In this document: piece after piece, positions 6,981-14,930 of the stretch | Position numbering within the stretch: position 1 is the stretch's first letter | Layout of the letters: each line of letters opens with the position of its first letter | From: Amarolinea aalborgensis | Lineage (GTDB): Bacteria; Chloroflexota; Anaerolineae; SSC4; Amarolineaceae | Reading direction: 5' to 3' | Length of the DNA: 34,826 nucleotides | Assembly (NCBI RefSeq): GCF_900491745.1 | Contig: NZ_UETR01000032.1 | Span: forward strand, 1 to 34,826 | Position numbers and translations under genes: made by a program | Notes under the pieces: generated by a model | Told to the model about the DNA's origin: nothing | Database searches by the model: none | The model's input: the letters and a program-made list of their open reading frames with translations, nothing else

Positions 6981-7241
6981 TTAGTCTTTCCATTCCGCAA
7001 ATAGCTCAGCCGTTGTTTGGAAAACCTGTCCTCCCCCGCTCTCCAGTTCCGCCATTGCTTCTAGGGTCTCTTGATTGGGGCGTTTGACAGTTGGCTGGAA
7101 CGGCAGACCGCCGACATTGACAGACTGCTGCAAAAACATACGGATGGCGTCAGAGGTGGACAGACCAAGCGCACCAAAAACAACCTCTGCCTGCTTCTTG
7201 AGTTCCGGGCTAACCCGTGATTGGATCGTAACGCTGGACAT
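6981..7241 (-). CDS. RelB/DinJ-family antitoxin
   Basis: This 86-residue protein begins MSSVTIQSRVSPELKKQAEV and continues FGALGLSTSDAIRMFLQQSV, the ribbon-helix-helix DNA-binding and dimerisation domain of RelB/DinJ antitoxins. The C-terminal part, which would wrap the toxin, contains PNQETLEAMAELESGGG. AAGGAG sits six bases before the ATG. It is the first gene of a relB-yafQ type operon, but the downstream toxin gene is broken, so this is now an orphan antitoxin that may persist as an autorepressor or as protection against related toxins (inference). Confidence 0.9.
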   Translation of the reverse strand: MSSVTIQSRVSPELKKQAEVVFGALGLSTSDAIRMFLQQSVNVGGLPFQPTVKRPNQETLEAMAELESGGGQVFQTTAELFAEWKD

Positions 7242-7269
7242 CTTGCACTCCTTGGCGATATCTCTGGCT

Positions 7270-7308
7270 TGATGCTTGCATCATACATTCAGCTGGCTGC
7301 AAATGCAA
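7270..7308 (-). promoter_or_regulatory. relB promoter with palindromic operator
   Basis: On the minus strand -35 TTGCAT (7303-7308) and -10 TATGAT (7280-7285) are 17 bases apart. A perfect palindrome TGATGCTTGCATCA (7270-7283) overlaps the -10 box, as expected for autorepression by a ribbon-helix-helix antitoxin. It lies 29-42 bases upstream of the relB start. Confidence 0.7.
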
Positions 7309-7427
7309 GTGAGCTTGCGGAGTTCTGGTATCGGGCAGGCCTGCGATGATAGACGCCCAGGCGCTTTTCCGGCGAGAAATCTGCAGCGGGCTCAAATGCA
7401 GACCAGAACATCGTCGTGGCGCTGACT

Positions 7428-7457
7428 TTGACACACACCAGCCGCTTCGAGTATCAT
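7428..7457 (+). promoter_or_regulatory. Promoter candidate for the double-GNAT gene
   Basis: TTGACA (7428-7433) and TATCAT (7452-7457) are 18 bases apart, and the gene starts at 7495 with AGGAG just upstream. No operator-like palindrome was seen. Confidence 0.55.
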
Positions 7458-7494
7458 TGCCCTGCCGATCTTCCACCAGACGATAGGAGCCGCT

Positions 7495-8511
7495 ATGCCA
7501 TTCGAACCGTTTCATGCCGACATGCTGAGTGAAGCCAGCGCGCTGCTGGCGCTGCGTCATCAGCAGCAGCGTTTGACCCAACCAGAGCTGCCCGCGCGCT
7601 TCGAAGACCCGGCCGCGGCCCGCCTGGCGCTTGACGAGGCCTGGCAGCGCCCGCGCAGCGCGGGCGTGGCGGCGTTTGACAACGGCCGCCTGGCCGCTTA
7701 CTTGATCGGCGACATTGTCCTGGATGCCATTTGGGGGCGCGCGGGCTGGGTGCGCCTGGCCGGCTGCGCGCTGGCGCCAGGACAATCGCCTGAGCTGATC
7801 AAAGATCTCTACCAAATACTCGGCGCCCAATGGCTGGCTTACGGCTGCTTTCATCACATTGCCCTCACCCCGGCGGCGACCCCCGACCTGGTTGGCGCCT
7901 GGTTTGACCTCAGTTTCGGCATCCAGCAGGTGCACGCCCTGGCCGCGCTCGACACCCTGGTCTTGCCTGCGGTTGAGCGTCCGCCGACCGTGGAAATTCG
8001 CCGGGCCGGCCCGGCCGACCGCGCGACGGTGGCTGGTCTGTATCGAGTCATCCGTGAGCATCTGATTGCCGCGCCAGTGTGGGGCATCGCCCTGCCAGAG
8101 GATGAGAGCGATGTTCACAGCGGCTACGGCGGCCTGGTTGATGACCCCACGGCCACGGTTTGGCTGGCCCTAGAGAACAAGCAGGCGCTGGGCCTGGCCG
8201 GGTATTATCACCTGGACGCCGCCGACAACAACTTGATGGCGCCGGATCGCTGCACCGAACTGGCTGTCGCCAGCACCGTGGCGGCCGCGCGTGGGCGGGG
8301 TATTGGCCGCGCATTGACTCACCACGGCTTGACCCAGGCGCAGCAGGCTGGTTATCAAGCCTGCCTGACCGATTGGCGCAGCACCAACCTGCTGGCCGCG
8401 CGTTTCTGGCCCGGTTGGGGATTTCGGCCTGTGGCCTATCGCCTGGTGCGGCGGATTGACGAACGCATTGCCTGGGCCAACGCCTCGTGGCCGGCGCTGG
8501 CAGCCGTTTGA
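7495..8511 (+). CDS. GNAT-family N-acetyltransferase, two tandem GNAT-like domains
   Basis: This 338-residue protein looks like a tandem GNAT protein. The N-terminal half (about 1-155) has the strand-helix pattern but a degenerate acetyl-CoA site. The C-terminal half (about 162-330) opens VEIRRAGPADRATVAGLYRV and carries TELAVASTVAAARGRGIGRALTHHGLTQA, where ARGRGIG is the R/Q-x-x-G-x-G/A pyrophosphate-binding loop. It ends TDWRSTNLLAARFWPGWGFRPV, the usual GNAT motif B. It should transfer an acetyl group from acetyl-CoA to an amine substrate in the cytoplasm; the substrate cannot be inferred. ATG 7495 has AGGAG at good spacing and its own promoter candidate. It is followed by the second 184-bp element. 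Confidence 0.88.
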   Translation: MPFEPFHADMLSEASALLALRHQQQRLTQPELPARFEDPAAARLALDEAWQRPRSAGVAAFDNGRLAAYLIGDIVLDAIWGRAGWVRLAGCALAPGQSPELIKDLYQILGAQWLAYGCFHHIALTPAATPDLVGAWFDLSFGIQQVHALAALDTLVLPAVERPPTVEIRRAGPADRATVAGLYRVIREHLIAAPVWGIALPEDESDVHSGYGGLVDDPTATVWLALENKQALGLAGYYHLDAADNNLMAPDRCTELAVASTVAAARGRGIGRALTHHGLTQAQQAGYQACLTDWRSTNLLAARFWPGWGFRPVAYRLVRRIDERIAWANASWPALAAV

Positions 8512-8536
8512 TGGCGCGGGCCTGGCTCAAAATCAG

Positions 8537-8567
8537 CCGCGGATGAACACCGATCGCCACGGATTGC
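8537..8567 (-). repeat. Short interspersed repeat, inverted copy
   Basis: GCCGCGGATGAACACCGATC then GCCACGGATTG is the reverse complement of the repeat at 4085-4115 with few mismatches. The 184-bp element is inserted directly at its end, and its target duplication CGGATTGC comes from this repeat. This shows a nested insertion. Confidence 0.6.
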
Positions 8568-8751
8568 GTAACTATTCAGGCGGCGCGCCGTGGCAAGCGA
8601 GCGATTGAAATCGCGCCTGATGGGCGTTCCGCCAGGCGTCCACCTGAGTGGACGCGGCGCCGGTCGGCTCCGGCCGACCTGGCGGCGGCACGCCCTTGCG
8701 GCCCGAATTCATTCGGCGGCTGCAGTCGGCGCAGGATGCCGGAATAGTTAC
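8568..8751 (-). mobile_element. 184-bp MITE-like element, copy 2, with 8-bp target duplication
   Basis: This is the same element as at 4135-4318 in opposite orientation, identical at 183 of 184 positions by eye; the difference is one base in a terminal repeat, A to C at position 11. It is flanked by the perfect 8-bp direct repeat CGGATTGC (8560-8567 and 8752-8759). Near identity of two copies with different target duplications indicates recent movement. No transposase gene is present in the window, so mobilisation must be in trans. Confidence 0.9.
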
Positions 8752-8855
8752 CGGATTGCTTGTTTTCACCTATGGCTATGCGCCCCACGTATGCACGACT
8801 GAGTTGAGAAATGCCGATCGAGTGCGGTGCTTCCGGTACGCCCAGTGCTCGGGGG

Positions 8856-8878
8856 TCCTCGACTTGTCGAGGATTTTT
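8856..8878 (+). terminator. Hairpin with T-run 18 bases before the PNPOx-like gene
   Basis: TCCTCGAC-TT-GTCGAGGA (8856-8873) is followed directly by five T residues, the shape of a small intrinsic terminator. It ends just upstream of the GGAGG site of the gene at 8896. It could end transcripts arriving from upstream or act as a leader attenuator; no leader peptide or ligand-binding fold was recognised. Confidence 0.5.
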
Positions 8879-8895
8879 CATCGCTGGAGGAAAAG

Positions 8896-9381
8896 ATGGA
8901 TGATCAATCTCTACACACACTCGTGACCATGCTGCGCACGCAGCGCGTCGCGTCGTTGGGTACGCTGCGCAGCGGAAATGCGGAGCCTGGCCCGCTCGTC
9001 TCGCTGATTCTTTTCGTGGCGGCGCCTGATTTTTCTGCCTTTTACATTCACGCCAGCCGCCTGGCCCAACACACGCAGGACATCCTGGCCGATCCCCGTG
9101 TCAGTCTGATGGTGGCAGAGACGGATGACGGCATGCGCGACCCGCAGCAGTTGGCGCGCGTCTCCCTGCGCGGCCGGGCGCTGCCTGTCGCGGAGAACGA
9201 CCCGGACTACCCCGCCGTGAAGGCGCTGTACCTGGCGCGCTTTCCGCAGTCTGCGATGACGTTCAACCTGGGAGACTTTGCCCTCTACCGGATCGAACCA
9301 AGCGGCGCCCGCTATGTGGCCGGCTTTGGCAAAACCTTCAACCTGACCGCGGACAGCCTCAGACGCGCAGCACAAAGTTGA
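8896..9381 (+). CDS. Pyridoxamine 5'-phosphate oxidase-like (HugZ-type) protein
   Basis: This 161-residue protein has the split beta-barrel of the PNPOx-like flavin/haem-binding family. RVASLGTLRSGNAEPGPLVS gives the strand pair at the FMN phosphate site, followed by FSAFYIHASRLAQHTQDIL and ADPRVSLMVAETDDG, which match the HugZ-like subgroup that includes haem-iron utilisation proteins. The end, FALYRIEPSGARYVAGFGKT, also fits. Function may be FMN-dependent redox chemistry or haem handling; the family assignment is firm but the substrate is not. ATG 8896 is chosen because GGAGG lies six bases upstream; the frame stays open upstream without a better start. A hairpin with a T-run precedes it. 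Confidence 0.85.
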   Translation: MDDQSLHTLVTMLRTQRVASLGTLRSGNAEPGPLVSLILFVAAPDFSAFYIHASRLAQHTQDILADPRVSLMVAETDDGMRDPQQLARVSLRGRALPVAENDPDYPAVKALYLARFPQSAMTFNLGDFALYRIEPSGARYVAGFGKTFNLTADSLRRAAQS

Positions 9382-9388
9382 GGCATGT

Positions 9389-9455
9389 GCTTCGTGATCT
9401 TCGCGCTTCGCGATCTTCGCGCTTCGTGATCTTCGTCCCCTTCGCGCCTTCGTGC
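9389..9455 (+). repeat. Low-complexity CTTCGTGATCTTCGCG tandem repeat
   Basis: Degenerate tandem units of about 15 bases, CTTCGTGATCTTCGCG and variants, lie in the intergenic space between the PNPOx-like gene and the large secreted protein. The rest of 9382-9569 shows only a ribosome-binding site for the next gene. Confidence 0.6.
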
Positions 9456-9569
9456 TAGAGTTGAACGAACTGTCACCTTCTCACGGGCTTTTGTTCATTC
9501 GCACTTCATCTTTCCCTGCTATCCTTCAGATTGATCGTGTTCTTGTGTCCCTGAAGGAGAGAAGATTCC

Positions 9570-12500
9570 ATGAAGATTACCCAGCCTATCATGCGTTCGT
9601 TTGATTATCTACGCCGCACACGCCAGGCCTGGCTTGGCTTGTTCGTTCTGATTTGCGTCCTTGCCGCGACGCTGCCGGTGGCCGGCAGTCCGGCGACCCC
9701 TGACCCGGTCGCGCCCGTTGTTTCAGAGTCTGGCCCGGCCGCGCCCATACCACCCATGACGCGACCTGGCATCTATGTCGTCGCTGAAACTGGCGCCATG
9801 GACCCGGCGCATTATCACCTGACCGGCAGCCTGCGCACGTTCAACTGGTCGGAGCTGCACATCGGCCCGAACCAGTTCAATTGGGGCGCGCTGGATCAAT
9901 ACCTGGAGACGATCGCTGGCTACGGCAAAGCGGCCGCCATCGGCATCAGCACCTACAATGGTCGCTGTTGCGGCGGCATCAGCGCCATGCCCGCGTTTAT
10001 CCGCAGCGCCGCGCCCAACAGCGTCCTGGATGCCGGCGCGTGCACCAGCGCGCAATATCCCCTGGGCGGATGCGTCAACGGCCGCTGGCTCTTGCCGCGC
10101 TACTGGGACAGCGACTATCTCAACGCCTACGGGGAGTTCATCCAGGCCTTGGGCGATCGCTATAAAAACGACGCCCGGCTGGAATGGGTGGCCCTGGGGT
10201 TCGGCACCTTTGGCGAGAACCATGCCGCGCAAGGTTCCGACGTGAGCATTCTGGTCAACGCAGGGCTTAACGTGGATCTGTGGATTAGCACGATGGAAAG
10301 TGTGGTTGATCGCTATTCCGCGGCTTTCCGCGTCAGCGGCAGCCTGCAGAAAACGTTGATGGTGCAGATTGCCTCTGTCACCTTTGAGGATCGTGAGCGT
10401 TGGCAGCTCGCCGCCTACGCCGCGCAGCGCGGCATTGGCCTCTCATTCAACGGCCTGACGCCTGACTTCAATAACGCGATCCAGGGGGTTGACCGCTGCA
10501 ACAACACGGTCGAATGCGGCATGTATGATCCGATCTTCTACCACAACCGCAGCGTGCCGATTGCCTTCGAGACCTACGACTACATGCTGTGCGACACCAC
10601 GAATGTCTACTGGGGCATGCTCAGCGGCCTGGATAAGAAGGTTGACCTTCTGCGCCTCAATTATGACCTCTTCTACGATCCGGTCACGCACCAGGATCGC
10701 ACCGAGAACCTGGCAATCTTCGACTGGACCTCGCGTTACGTCGGCAAGACGCTGGCCAACACGCCGAGCGTGTGGGTTGCCATGCGTGAGCACCGCACCC
10801 CCACCACCTACTGTTACGCGCAGCCCGAGACTGTTTCCTACTATCCGCAGATTGGCAACTACAGTTACTACCTGATCCAGGATGACAGCGTCGCGGGCGG
10901 CCGCACCGTGCCGGAAACCAACGACAGCAACGTTACCGGTCTGGGCTGCAGCGGACGCTGGTGCTTGAGCGGCTCGCCCTATTTTGCTAATCCCTACAAC
11001 GCCAGCGTTCCAACCGGCAAAGAGGGCTGGGTCGTGCGCCGCACCGACCAGGCCACCGGCAACCCCAACATGTGGTTCAAGGTGGACGACGGCTACATCA
11101 ACGGCGGCAGCAACCAGGTCGCCGTTACCGTCTGGTACGCGGACGTGGGCGCCGACCGCTGGGCGCTGCGTTACGACAGCCCGACCGGTGAGCAGACCGC
11201 CACGCCCGATGGCAGCGGCAACCCCTGGGTGCAGAAGGCCGGCAGCAACACCTGGAAAACCGCCGTCTTCCATATCAACAACGCCCGCTTTGCCAACGGG
11301 CTGACCGGCGGCAGCGATTTCCGCCTGGACTCGCTGAGCGACGGCAATGAGTGGATTCACATGGTGGACGTCGCACGCCAGGGCGGCGCCTCGCCTACCA
11401 GCACACCCACGACGACGCCCGGCACACCGACCGCTACCACTGCGCCCGGCACCGCGACGCCCACGCGTACGCCGGGCGCCACCAACACGCCAACTATAAC
11501 CCCCACGGCCACAACACCGCCGCCTAACCAGGGCCAATGGACCGTCCAATGGCATGGAGGCGATGACCTGAACGGCATTGACTTCATCAACAGCCAGACC
11601 GGCTGGGCTGTGGGTAAGGCCGGACACCTGATGCGCACCAGCAACGGCGGAGAAACCTGGGCCTATCGCCAGGCTGCGCCCGCGGTGGACCTGGAAGCTG
11701 TGGATTTTCTCGACGCGAACAATGGCTGGGTCGCCGGCGCAGAGGGCCGCATTTGGCGCTCCAGTGATGGCGGCGCCACCTGGGCCAGCCAGAGCACGCC
11801 GACCGTCAACCGCCTGACTGACATCCAGTTCCTGGATCTCATGACTGGCTGGGCTGTGGGCCGCGGCGGCGTCATTCTGCGCACCACGAACGGCGGCCAG
11901 ACCTGGACGCCGCAAACCAGCAACACCACGCTCGACCTCTACGGCTTGTATGCGGTAGATGCAGACTATGCCTGGGCGGTCGGCAACCTGGGCGCCATTG
12001 TGGCCACCAGCAACGGCGGGCAAACGTGGGCCGGGCAGGCCAGCGGCAGCCAGCAGTGGCTATGGGACGTGGCGTTCACGAGTCTGCAGAACGGCTGGGC
12101 CGTCGGCGAAGGCGGCACGCTGCTGCGCACCACCAACGGCGGCGCCAGTTGGTACGGCCAGTACATCAATGATGCGCGGCCGCTGCAGGCCATTGTTTTT
12201 TCCTCGGCGCAGCAGGGTTGGCTCGCTGGCGGCCAGGGCACAGTGTGGGTCACCAATGACGGCGGCAACACCTGGGCCTGGGCGCCAACCAGCCAGGGCA
12301 AGAGCCTGTGGGCCTTGTCCGCGCCGGCCGTGGGCGAGTTGTGGGCTGCAGGTCAAGCGCAGACGATCATTCACAAACAGGGCAGCAGCGGTTATGCGAC
12401 GGCCGCGCCGCCGGCTCCAGGTGAACTGAAAGCGGTAAGCGCAGTGGATGTCAACACAGCCTACGTCGTGGGCGACAACGGTCATATCCTCAAGACCACC

Positions 12501-14903
12501 GATGGAGGCGAGAGCTGGCGGCAGTTGAGCAGCCCAATCACTGGCTGGATGCGCGGCGTGGCCTTCCCACAAAGCGCCAACGTCGGCTGGGTCATCGGCC
12601 AGGGTGGTTTCGTCCTTCGCACCACTGACGGCGGCAGCAGTTGGACGCAGCAGATCTTGCCCGATGGTTTCACTGGCTACCTGTGGGCCATAGATGCCTG
12701 GGACAACACACGCGCGAATGTGCTTGGCGGCGCAGGCCGGGTCTACCGCACGACCAACGCCGGCGCCAGTTGGCAGCTGGCCTACGCGCCCGTCTCTTTC
12801 AACCTGCTTGATGTCAATTACGGCAGCGCCGATGCTGTCTACGGCGCGAGTTGGGACGACTCCTTCTTCACCAGCGCCAACAACGGCGCCAATTGGATTC
12901 GGCGCTACCCCGGCAGCGGCGGTCATCTCCTCAGCGTGTCGTTCCTGGACATGCTCAATGGCTGGATGTCGGGCAGCGCGGGCATTCTGATGCGCACGAC
13001 CAATGCCGGCGACAATTGGACGATGCAGACCAGCGGCACCGGCGCCGATCTGAATCGCGTGGACATGATAGATCAACAGGTCGGATGGGTTGTGGGTAAC
13101 GGGGGCGTCATCCGCTGGACCATCAACAGCGGCAGCACATGGAGCGCGCAGAGCAGCCCGGTGCTGGACAACCTGCTGGGTCTGGATATGGTGGACGCCT
13201 ATGACGGCTGGGCCGTCGGCGTCAACGGCACGATTCTGAAATACCATGCGGTCTATGTGCCGCCGCCGCCCACGGCGACGCCAACGCCCACCAACACGGC
13301 GACGAATACCCCCACGCCGACGAATTCTCCGACTCCCACGTTGACGCCGACGCCCACCCCATCGCCGGCGCCGGATGAAGGCACGGTGGCCGGGCATGTC
13401 TTCGTGGACAGCAACGGCGATGGCATCTACCAGCCCGGCGAGACGACCCTGGCCGGCGCCACCATCACGCTGATCTACAATGGCGCGCCGATTGACAGCC
13501 TCGTCACTGGTCCTAGCGGCGCCTTTGCCTTCTATCACTTGGGCGCGGACAATGTCGTCACCCTGCAAGAAACGGATCCGGCCGGCTATACCTCGCCGCC
13601 GGCCAGCAACACGCGCACCATCACCATTCAGGGCGGCGCGGTGCACATCGTTGATTTCCCTGATGTGCCGGTGGCGACGCCGACGCCCACGCCGACGATC
13701 ACCCCGACGCCGTCACGCACGCCCACGCCGACATCCACGCCCACCGGCACCCCGGTGGTCGGACGTGTGCACGGCCTGGTGTTCAACGACCTCAACGGCG
13801 ACGGCTTGCCCACGAGCGGAGAGCCGGGATTGATCGGCGTCAGCATCTTGCTCTACCAGGGCAGCAATATCGTAGGCGCGACCGTCACCGTGGGCGACGG
13901 CACGTATCACTTCGATAGTCTGCTGCCAGGTCAATACCGGCTGGAGGAGACAGACCCGCCAGGCTTTACGTCCACCACCTCGAACTCAGTCGTGCTGTTT
14001 GTCTCGGCCGGCAATGATTTCGAAGTCAATTTTGGCGACCGCTTCAGCCCAACCTCTACGCCGACCGCGACGATGACCCTGACCCCGACCATGACGCCCA
14101 CGGCGACGTCAACCCCAACCGCCACCTCATCGCCGACCGCTACGTCTACGCCAACGGCCACGTGGACCCCAACGGCAACGCTGACTGCGACGCCGATCAC
14201 CGGCGCGGTCAGCGGCCTGGTCTGGAACGATCTGAATGGCAACATCATACCCGACAGCGGCGAGCCGCCGTTGAGCGGAGTGGTCATCACACTGCGGACG
14301 TTCGCCGGCCAGCTCGTCGGCGCCAGCAGCACAGATGCAAACGGTCGTTTCCGCTTTGCCAACCTGACGCCAGGGCAGTATCGCCTGGAAGAGACCGATC
14401 CGCCAGGTTACACCTCGCCGCCAGGCAGCCCGAACCTGGTGCTGTTCCAGGTCACGGCTGGGCAAGAAATGACGATCAACTTTGCCGATCAGGCCTTGCC
14501 CACGGCAACGCCGACGCTGACTCCATCGCCCACGGCGACGCCCAACACCGGGCGCATCTATGGTCGGGTATGGAATGATCGAAATCGCAATGGGACGCCC
14601 GATGTCAACGAGCCGGGCCTGACAGGCGTCACCATTGTGCTGCATCGCGATGTGCTTGGGGATCAAAAATTACAGCCAGATGACATCGTGATGGCTATCA
14701 TGGTCACTGGCGCGGATGGAGTCTTCAGCTTCGAACAACTGACCCCCGGCTCCTACCTGGTCGAACAGGTGGATTGGCCGCAGAACGTTTCTATCACGCC
14801 GAACATGATACCGTTGGTGTTGATTGCACGCACCGAGTATCCCGTCTTCTTCGGCGACGCCATCGAAGGACGCCAGCGGCTGCCGCAGGTGTGGAAAAAC
14901 TGA
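9570..14903 (+). CDS. Giant secreted protein: glycosidase-like domain, two Ycf48-type propellers, four SdrD B domains
   Basis: This 1777-residue exported protein begins with a signal peptide (hydrophobic core about residues 20-38, cleavage near AGS-PA). Residues about 50-420 look like a TIM-barrel glycoside-hydrolase domain (FNWSELHIGPNQFNWGALDQ, GKAAAIGIS, WVALGFGTFGENHA); the catalytic residues are not certain. Residues about 430-605 look like a beta-sandwich. After a Thr-Pro linker (608-651) come 14 repeats of the pattern GWxVGxxGxxxRTxxGGxxW (about 655-1227). Repeats 7 and 14 lack the GGxxW end and a Pro-rich break follows repeat 7, which fits two seven-bladed propellers of the Ycf48/HCF136 type. 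Four SdrD B-type domains follow (about 1270-1365, 1397-1492, 1543-1643 and 1660-1770), separated by Thr-Pro linkers. The end, QRLPQVWKN, has no LPxTG signal. AAGGAG precedes the ATG. Confidence 0.88.
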   Translation: MKITQPIMRSFDYLRRTRQAWLGLFVLICVLAATLPVAGSPATPDPVAPVVSESGPAAPIPPMTRPGIYVVAETGAMDPAHYHLTGSLRTFNWSELHIGPNQFNWGALDQYLETIAGYGKAAAIGISTYNGRCCGGISAMPAFIRSAAPNSVLDAGACTSAQYPLGGCVNGRWLLPRYWDSDYLNAYGEFIQALGDRYKNDARLEWVALGFGTFGENHAAQGSDVSILVNAGLNVDLWISTMESVVDRYSAAFRVSGSLQKTLMVQIASVTFEDRERWQLAAYAAQRGIGLSFNGLTPDFNNAIQGVDRCNNTVECGMYDPIFYHNRSVPIAFETYDYMLCDTTNVYWGMLSGLDKKVDLLRLNYDLFYDPVTHQDRTENLAIFDWTSRYVGKTLANTPSVWVAMREHRTPTTYCYAQPETVSYYPQIGNYSYYLIQDDSVAGGRTVPETNDSNVTGLGCSGRWCLSGSPYFANPYNASVPTGKEGWVVRRTDQATGNPNMWFKVDDGYINGGSNQVAVTVWYADVGADRWALRYDSPTGEQTATPDGSGNPWVQKAGSNTWKTAVFHINNARFANGLTGGSDFRLDSLSDGNEWIHMVDVARQGGASPTSTPTTTPGTPTATTAPGTATPTRTPGATNTPTITPTATTPPPNQGQWTVQWHGGDDLNGIDFINSQTGWAVGKAGHLMRTSNGGETWAYRQAAPAVDLEAVDFLDANNGWVAGAEGRIWRSSDGGATWASQSTPTVNRLTDIQFLDLMTGWAVGRGGVILRTTNGGQTWTPQTSNTTLDLYGLYAVDADYAWAVGNLGAIVATSNGGQTWAGQASGSQQWLWDVAFTSLQNGWAVGEGGTLLRTTNGGASWYGQYINDARPLQAIVFSSAQQGWLAGGQGTVWVTNDGGNTWAWAPTSQGKSLWALSAPAVGELWAAGQAQTIIHKQGSSGYATAAPPAPGELKAVSAVDVNTAYVVGDNGHILKTTDGGESWRQLSSPITGWMRGVAFPQSANVGWVIGQGGFVLRTTDGGSSWTQQILPDGFTGYLWAIDAWDNTRANVLGGAGRVYRTTNAGASWQLAYAPVSFNLLDVNYGSADAVYGASWDDSFFTSANNGANWIRRYPGSGGHLLSVSFLDMLNGWMSGSAGILMRTTNAGDNWTMQTSGTGADLNRVDMIDQQVGWVVGNGGVIRWTINSGSTWSAQSSPVLDNLLGLDMVDAYDGWAVGVNGTILKYHAVYVPPPPTATPTPTNTATNTPTPTNSPTPTLTPTPTPSPAPDEGTVAGHVFVDSNGDGIYQPGETTLAGATITLIYNGAPIDSLVTGPSGAFAFYHLGADNVVTLQETDPAGYTSPPASNTRTITIQGGAVHIVDFPDVPVATPTPTPTITPTPSRTPTPTSTPTGTPVVGRVHGLVFNDLNGDGLPTSGEPGLIGVSILLYQGSNIVGATVTVGDGTYHFDSLLPGQYRLEETDPPGFTSTTSNSVVLFVSAGNDFEVNFGDRFSPTSTPTATMTLTPTMTPTATSTPTATSSPTATSTPTATWTPTATLTATPITGAVSGLVWNDLNGNIIPDSGEPPLSGVVITLRTFAGQLVGASSTDANGRFRFANLTPGQYRLEETDPPGYTSPPGSPNLVLFQVTAGQEMTINFADQALPTATPTLTPSPTATPNTGRIYGRVWNDRNRNGTPDVNEPGLTGVTIVLHRDVLGDQKLQPDDIVMAIMVTGADGVFSFEQLTPGSYLVEQVDWPQNVSITPNMIPLVLIARTEYPVFFGDAIEGRQRLPQVWKN

Positions 14904-14905
14904 GA

Positions 14906-14929
14906 TCGGAGACCGGAGATTGGAGACCG
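14906..14929 (+). repeat. GGAGACCGGAGATTGGAGA short repeat
   Basis: A short GGAGA-type tandem repeat fills the gap between two secreted-protein genes and supplies the GGAG in front of the TTG start at 14931. The same repeat family recurs at 16901-17009. Confidence 0.55.
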
Positions 14930-14930
14930 T

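Noticed and set aside
13258..14196. DNA minisatellite or CRISPR-like repeats in the Thr-Pro coding stretches
   Set aside because: The CCNACG periodicity is explained by coding for Thr-Pro linkers between domains.
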